61,941 nt of DNA from Aquitalea magnusonii (GTDB lineage Bacteria > Pseudomonadota > Gammaproteobacteria > Burkholderiales > Chromobacteriaceae): positions 1-61,941 of the forward strand of contig NZ_QJKC01000019.1 of NCBI RefSeq assembly GCF_003202035.1, written 5' to 3'. Of this stretch, positions 58,404 through 61,941 are shown piece after piece. The notes beneath the pieces are model-generated. The model saw only the letters and a list, made by a program, of their open reading frames with translations. It ran no database searches and had not been told where the DNA came from. A program made the position numbers and the translations under genes. Within the stretch, counting starts at the first letter, position 1, and the number at the start of each line of letters is the position of its first letter.

Positions 58404-60545
58404 ATGAAAAGCGCGCTCTCATTGCAGGATATCCAGACCATAACATGCGGCGATGGAAGCCCATTACTACTTGCCAGTAACGGGCAACAACGCTATGTCA
58501 TGCTGCCATCCTCTCCAGCCAGAATGCAGAACCGGCTCAGACACAGTCTGCTGGCCTGGCCGGAACAAGAAGTCAGTCTCAAGGAAGGAAACTTCGCCTG
58601 CTATGTGCGCGGCAATAGCAAGTTACTGGCCGAACTGGAGCCTGATCAGCTTAATGACCGGGAAAAAACAGGCATTGCCTGCGATATCATCGAAGCCCTG
58701 CTGCATTTGCAACTGAGTCAGCAGGCACTGCCACATTTCAGCCTGGAACATATTCTGATCAATGAGCAGCTCCAGATACAGTTGCTGGGCCAGCACGCTT
58801 CGCTGCATCAGGACGAAACCCAGCAAAAACGGAACACCTGTCAGACCGGACAAATCCTGCACTGGCTATACAGTGGTCAAACCGCTGCCGGACAGCCATT
58901 ACAAACACTCAGGCCGGATCTGGATACTGAGCTGGCCAAAGCCTGCCAGGTCCTGCTTGATGAAGAACAACACAACAAGGATAGGGTGCGTAGCGTTCTG
59001 GCACAGCTGCAAGACTGGCTTTTGCGGCAGCAGCACTCAAGTCTCAACGGCGGCCAGCAGGACAACACACTCAAGCAATTGCTGGAGCGCATGCGGCACA
59101 GCCGGGACTTCCCCGCGCTGTCACAGGCCATCAGTGCCATCAATCACATTGGCAATGCGGATCGCGAACGGCTGCAGGTCCTGGCCGACATTATCCTGAA
59201 AGACCCCTCGCTCACCAGCAAATTGCTGAAAGTCGTCAACTCGGCCAATTTCAATCACTTTGGCGGCACGGTCAGCACCATTTCTCGCGCCATCGTGATT
59301 CTTGGCTTCAACACCATCCGCAATCTTGCATTAACGCTGCTGCTGTTCGAGCACATGAACAATCACGACCATGCCCGCGATGTGTACGACATCACCATCA
59401 AGGCCTTGTTCTGTGGTCTGCTTGCCCGACAACTCGCCTTTCATTTTGGCAGCCGCGATGCCGAAGAAATGCTGATTTGCGGCATGTTTCAGCAACTGGG
59501 GGAGTTGCTGTGTGCCTTTTATTTTCATGAAGAACACCTGCGCATTCAGCAGCGGTGCCAGCAGGGTGGCGATCCGGAACAGGTCGCGCGGGAAATCCTG
59601 GGAACAAGTCGCAGCACACTCGCGGCCGAAACGACGCGTCGATGGAATTTTCCTGAACACTTCACACAAAGCCTGCTTCCCCTGCCAAGCGGTCCGGTGC
59701 GACAGCCGCATGGCAGTAATGAGCGTTTGCGCATGTTTGGGAATCTGGCCAATGAGCTGACACAGGCTTTGAGTGGCCCGGATCACGCACTACTGGGCAA
59801 TGTTCAAGGCATACTGATTCGATATGAACGCGCCCTGACCTGTGATTTCGACATACTGCAAAGCATCATCAGCCGCACCCAGCATGATTTCACTGACTAC
59901 CTGCAAAGCTGGAAAGGTGAGCATGCCAGCAGCAAGCAAACCCAGACGCTCAGATCAATCAGCCTGACACACCGACCTCATGCTGATCCTGTCGAAACCA
60001 ACACCATGCCACAACATACACTCAGCACCGAGGTAGTCGACAAGCTGAGCAATGGGATACAAGATGTCACCAGCGCACTGGTCGGCACCCAGCAATTACA
60101 AGATGTGCTGCGCATGATTCTTGAAATCATGCATGACAGCGTCGGTTTTGATCACGTCATGCTTTGCACCAGGGACCCAAAACAAAACATCATCCTTGGC
60201 CGTTTTGGCATAGGCGATAAAATCAATATTCTGATCAAGCATTTTCGCATCAATCCAGAACAACTGGACAATACCTTCAGTATCGCCCTCGAACGCAATG
60301 TTGATGTTTTTATCGATGATGCCCAGGCACCAGCCATTGCCAACCACATACCACGCTGGTACCAGCAACTGAATCTGGCGCAAACCTTCATCATCTTCCC
60401 GCTGGTGCTGGAAAAGAGGAAAATAGGCTTTTTATATGGTGACAAAAAGCAGGCACACAGCCTGCCATTGCGACCCGACGAACTCAATCTGCTCAAGACC
60501 CTGCGCAACCAGGCCTTGCTGGCCATCCGCCAGAAACAGAGCTGA
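58404..60545 (+). CDS. Pseudokinase-HDOD-GAF signalling protein
   Basis: The 713-residue protein has three parts. Residues ~1-215 resemble a shrunken protein kinase: HFSLEHILINEQLQIQLLG aligns with HRDLKPxNIL...DFG but lacks the catalytic Asp and the DFG motif. Residues ~225-440 are an HDOD domain (DFPALSQAISAINHIG, LADIILKDPSLTSKLLKVVN, STISRAIVILGF). Residues ~545-710 are a GAF domain (VGFDHVMLCTRDPKQN, IIFPLVLEKRKIGFLYGD). HDOD proteins act in signalling and cyclic-di-GMP networks. The ATG at 58404 starts the domain region; the frame is open to 58236. Confidence 0.85.
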   Translation: MKSALSLQDIQTITCGDGSPLLLASNGQQRYVMLPSSPARMQNRLRHSLLAWPEQEVSLKEGNFACYVRGNSKLLAELEPDQLNDREKTGIACDIIEALLHLQLSQQALPHFSLEHILINEQLQIQLLGQHASLHQDETQQKRNTCQTGQILHWLYSGQTAAGQPLQTLRPDLDTELAKACQVLLDEEQHNKDRVRSVLAQLQDWLLRQQHSSLNGGQQDNTLKQLLERMRHSRDFPALSQAISAINHIGNADRERLQVLADIILKDPSLTSKLLKVVNSANFNHFGGTVSTISRAIVILGFNTIRNLALTLLLFEHMNNHDHARDVYDITIKALFCGLLARQLAFHFGSRDAEEMLICGMFQQLGELLCAFYFHEEHLRIQQRCQQGGDPEQVAREILGTSRSTLAAETTRRWNFPEHFTQSLLPLPSGPVRQPHGSNERLRMFGNLANELTQALSGPDHALLGNVQGILIRYERALTCDFDILQSIISRTQHDFTDYLQSWKGEHASSKQTQTLRSISLTHRPHADPVETNTMPQHTLSTEVVDKLSNGIQDVTSALVGTQQLQDVLRMILEIMHDSVGFDHVMLCTRDPKQNIILGRFGIGDKINILIKHFRINPEQLDNTFSIALERNVDVFIDDAQAPAIANHIPRWYQQLNLAQTFIIFPLVLEKRKIGFLYGDKKQAHSLPLRPDELNLLKTLRNQALLAIRQKQS

Positions 60546-60568
60546 GCAGCCACATCATCAGGAATAGT

Positions 60569-61690
60569 TTGTCACCGACCAGCAAACACCCACTGGACAT
60601 GCCGTCACGCAGAACGCTGTTGCACTCCGGCCTGAGCCTTGCCGTAGCCGGCATGCTGCAAGCCTGCAGCAGCCCCTTGCGTCGCCCTACTCCACCAACT
60701 GCAGCCCATCCGATCATGCCATTGCAAAACCGCGAAATCAGCCTGCTCGCCTGCTCCGGCAGCCTGCCCAGCGCCACCCAGCGCCAACACGGGGTCGAAC
60801 GCCTGCAACAGGCCGGCTTCGATGTAACCAATCGCCAGGCAATCGACCGCCAGTACCAGCGCTTTGCCGGCACGGATCAGGAACGGCTGCAAGACCTCAA
60901 TCAGCTGATACAGCGGCAAGACATGCCGCGCATGCTGCTGGCCGGCCGTGGTGGCTATGGCGCATGCCGCCTGCTGCAAGACATTGATTACCAGCGACTA
61001 TGCCCCATGCTCAAGGAAGCCGGCACGCAGATCATGGGCTATAGCGACTTCACCGCCATTCAGCTGGCCTTGCTCGCCAAAGGGGGCCTTGGCAGCTTTG
61101 CCGGCCCCATGCTGTACAGCGACTTTGGCGGCCGCAAACTCAGCCCGATGACCATGCAGCATTTCATTCAGGCAACAACAACTGAAAACTGGACCGTCGC
61201 CACCCCCACGCCACAAACCAGCACAGCAACAGGTGAAGGCATATTCTGGGGCGGCAATCTCAGTGTCTTGTCCAGTCTGGTCGGCAGCCCCTATTTGCCA
61301 GAAATACGTGGCGGCTTACTGTTTCTGGAAGATGTGGGCGAGCAGCCCTACCGCCTGGAGCGCATGCTGCAGCAGCTCTACCTGGCAGGCATTTTGCAGC
61401 AGCAAAAAGCCATCTTCTTTGGCGACTTTGCCATGGGGCGCATCATCGACGCCTACGATGCAGGCTATACACTGGACACGGTCATCGCACAGATCCGTTC
61501 ACAGTTGAAAATCCCTGTATTTACCGGCATCCCTTTCGGCCATATCCACGACAAAACCACCCTGCCTCTTGGCTATCCTGCGCGTTTCACCGCCAACGAA
61601 ACCGGCCTGACACTCACCTTCAGTCAGTACCCGATACAACCTGCCGCCGGACTCACACTGGAACGGCTGCTGATGGAAAGCCCAACCTGA
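60569..61690 (+). CDS. LD-carboxypeptidase (LdcA/MccF family) with Tat-like lipoprotein signal
   Basis: The 373-residue protein has the serine-peptidase S66 motif MGYSDFTAIQ (nucleophile Ser), LLFLEDVGEQPYRLERML (Glu) and FGHIHDKTTLPLG (His), and GRGGYGACRLL before them. It would trim the terminal D-Ala from murein tetrapeptide. The N-terminus has SRRTLLHSGLSLAVAGMLQAC, a twin-arginine signal with lipobox cysteine, although LdcA is normally cytoplasmic. A TTG at 60569 has AGGA 5-8 nt before it; the ATG at 60599 lacks a ribosome-binding site, so 60569 is preferred. Confidence 0.85.
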   Translation: MSPTSKHPLDMPSRRTLLHSGLSLAVAGMLQACSSPLRRPTPPTAAHPIMPLQNREISLLACSGSLPSATQRQHGVERLQQAGFDVTNRQAIDRQYQRFAGTDQERLQDLNQLIQRQDMPRMLLAGRGGYGACRLLQDIDYQRLCPMLKEAGTQIMGYSDFTAIQLALLAKGGLGSFAGPMLYSDFGGRKLSPMTMQHFIQATTTENWTVATPTPQTSTATGEGIFWGGNLSVLSSLVGSPYLPEIRGGLLFLEDVGEQPYRLERMLQQLYLAGILQQQKAIFFGDFAMGRIIDAYDAGYTLDTVIAQIRSQLKIPVFTGIPFGHIHDKTTLPLGYPARFTANETGLTLTFSQYPIQPAAGLTLERLLMESPT

Positions 61691-61696
61691 AAACAA

Positions 61697-61718
61697 AAAG
61701 CCACCCCAGGGTGGCTTT
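61697..61718 (+). terminator. Terminator of the LdcA-type gene
   Basis: AAAGCCACC and GGTGGCTTT form a 9-bp stem; TTTGTTATTT follows. Confidence 0.85.
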
Positions 61719-61816
61719 GTTATTTGGCTTTGCAGTTTGGCACCCACCCAGCGCGGACGTCTGGCTGCAGGAGTGCAGCGGCATGGGATATGCAAGTTAC
61801 CGTCGCCCCAACGCAA

Positions 61817-61844
61817 AAAGCCCAGCTCGATTGAGCTGGGCTTT
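61817..61844 (-). terminator. rRNA operon terminator
   Basis: AAAGCCCAGCTC and GAGCTGGGCTTT form a 12-bp perfect stem with a GATT loop about 10 bp past the 5S end; TTTTT follows on the minus strand. Confidence 0.9.
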
Positions 61845-61854
61845 CAAAGGGGAG

Positions 61855-61941
61855 TCTGGCGGTGTCCTACTTTCACATGGCGAATGCCACACTATCATCG
61901 GCGCTAAGGCGTTTCACGGTCCTGTTCGGGATGGGAAGGCG
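61855..61941 (-). rRNA. rrf: 5S rRNA, 3' part (gene runs off the right edge)
   Basis: Read on the minus strand the sequence contains CCATCCCGAACAGGACCGTG, then GCGCCGATGATAGTGTGGC and GAAAGTAGGACACCGCCAG, the conserved 3' two-thirds of proteobacterial 5S rRNA. About 30 nt at the 5' end are outside the window. The 3' boundary is approximate (CGCCAGAC...). The rest of the rRNA operon should lie beyond the right edge. Confidence 0.93.

Overview
The window looks like chromosomal DNA of a GC-rich betaproteobacterium. Gene content and style (paired GGDEF/EAL signalling genes, metabolic islands, -10 boxes of the type GCTATAATGCC) suggest the Neisseriales/Chromobacteriaceae (Aquitalea, Chromobacterium or Vogesella type). 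That placement is inferred from familiarity with protein families, not from a database search. The right edge enters the 3' end of a 5S rRNA gene, so an rRNA operon continues beyond the window on the minus strand.

Layout, left to right. 0-4.8 kb: a cut-off gene, then a plus-strand operon pxpA - BCCP - biotin carboxylase - pxpB - pxpC (5-oxoproline/carboxylase-like; pxpC carries an in-frame stop). 4.7-5.9 kb: a membrane diguanylate cyclase. 6.2-11.3 kb: a minus-strand MarR-controlled tripartite efflux operon (MarR, FUSC pump, AaeX-like DUF1656, HlyD adaptor, NodT outer-membrane factor). 11.5-13.1 kb: a glycine-zipper protein and a K+ channel.

13.2-25.2 kb is a sulfur island, all on the minus strand. 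It holds ssuE-A-D-C-B plus a mop/TOBE gene (alkanesulfonate uptake and desulfonation), metN-I-Q (methionine uptake), and a rhodanese - serine acetyltransferase - family 2A encapsulin shell - cysteine desulfurase operon. The desulfurase has a ~200-residue disordered N-terminal extension typical of encapsulin cargo, which makes this a protein nanocompartment for sulfur handling. cysD-cysN (ATP sulfurylase) at 55.7-58.2 kb adds sulfate activation.

25.5-33.7 kb: a small unknown protein, an isochorismatase-like hydrolase, a ThrP/YifK-type amino-acid permease, a PAS-HisKA_2 kinase followed 2 bp later by a REC-PAS-PAS-GGDEF-EAL protein, and a membrane protein with a SWIM-like CxC...CxH motif. 33.9-38.7 kb: a BMP-type nucleoside ABC importer. 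39.1-40.8 kb: truC and rlmJ. 40.9-48.1 kb: a trans-4-hydroxy-L-proline catabolic cluster (epimerase, D-hydroxyproline dehydrogenase, pyrroline-hydroxycarboxylate deaminase, ketoglutarate-semialdehyde dehydrogenase) with a divergent PAS-AraC regulator and an adjoining amino-acid binding protein. 48.2-55.6 kb: acetone carboxylase acxA-B-C with a clear sigma-54 promoter, tandem GTCCG-N5-CGGAC activator sites and a divergent AcoR-type activator. 58.4-61.7 kb: a pseudokinase-HDOD-GAF protein and an exported LdcA-type carboxypeptidase.

The most notable system is the encapsulin operon and its setting among sulfur-scavenging genes: sulfonate or methionine sulfur enters, serine is acetylated for cysteine synthesis, and the encapsulated desulfurase with a rhodanese may store or traffic sulfane sulfur.
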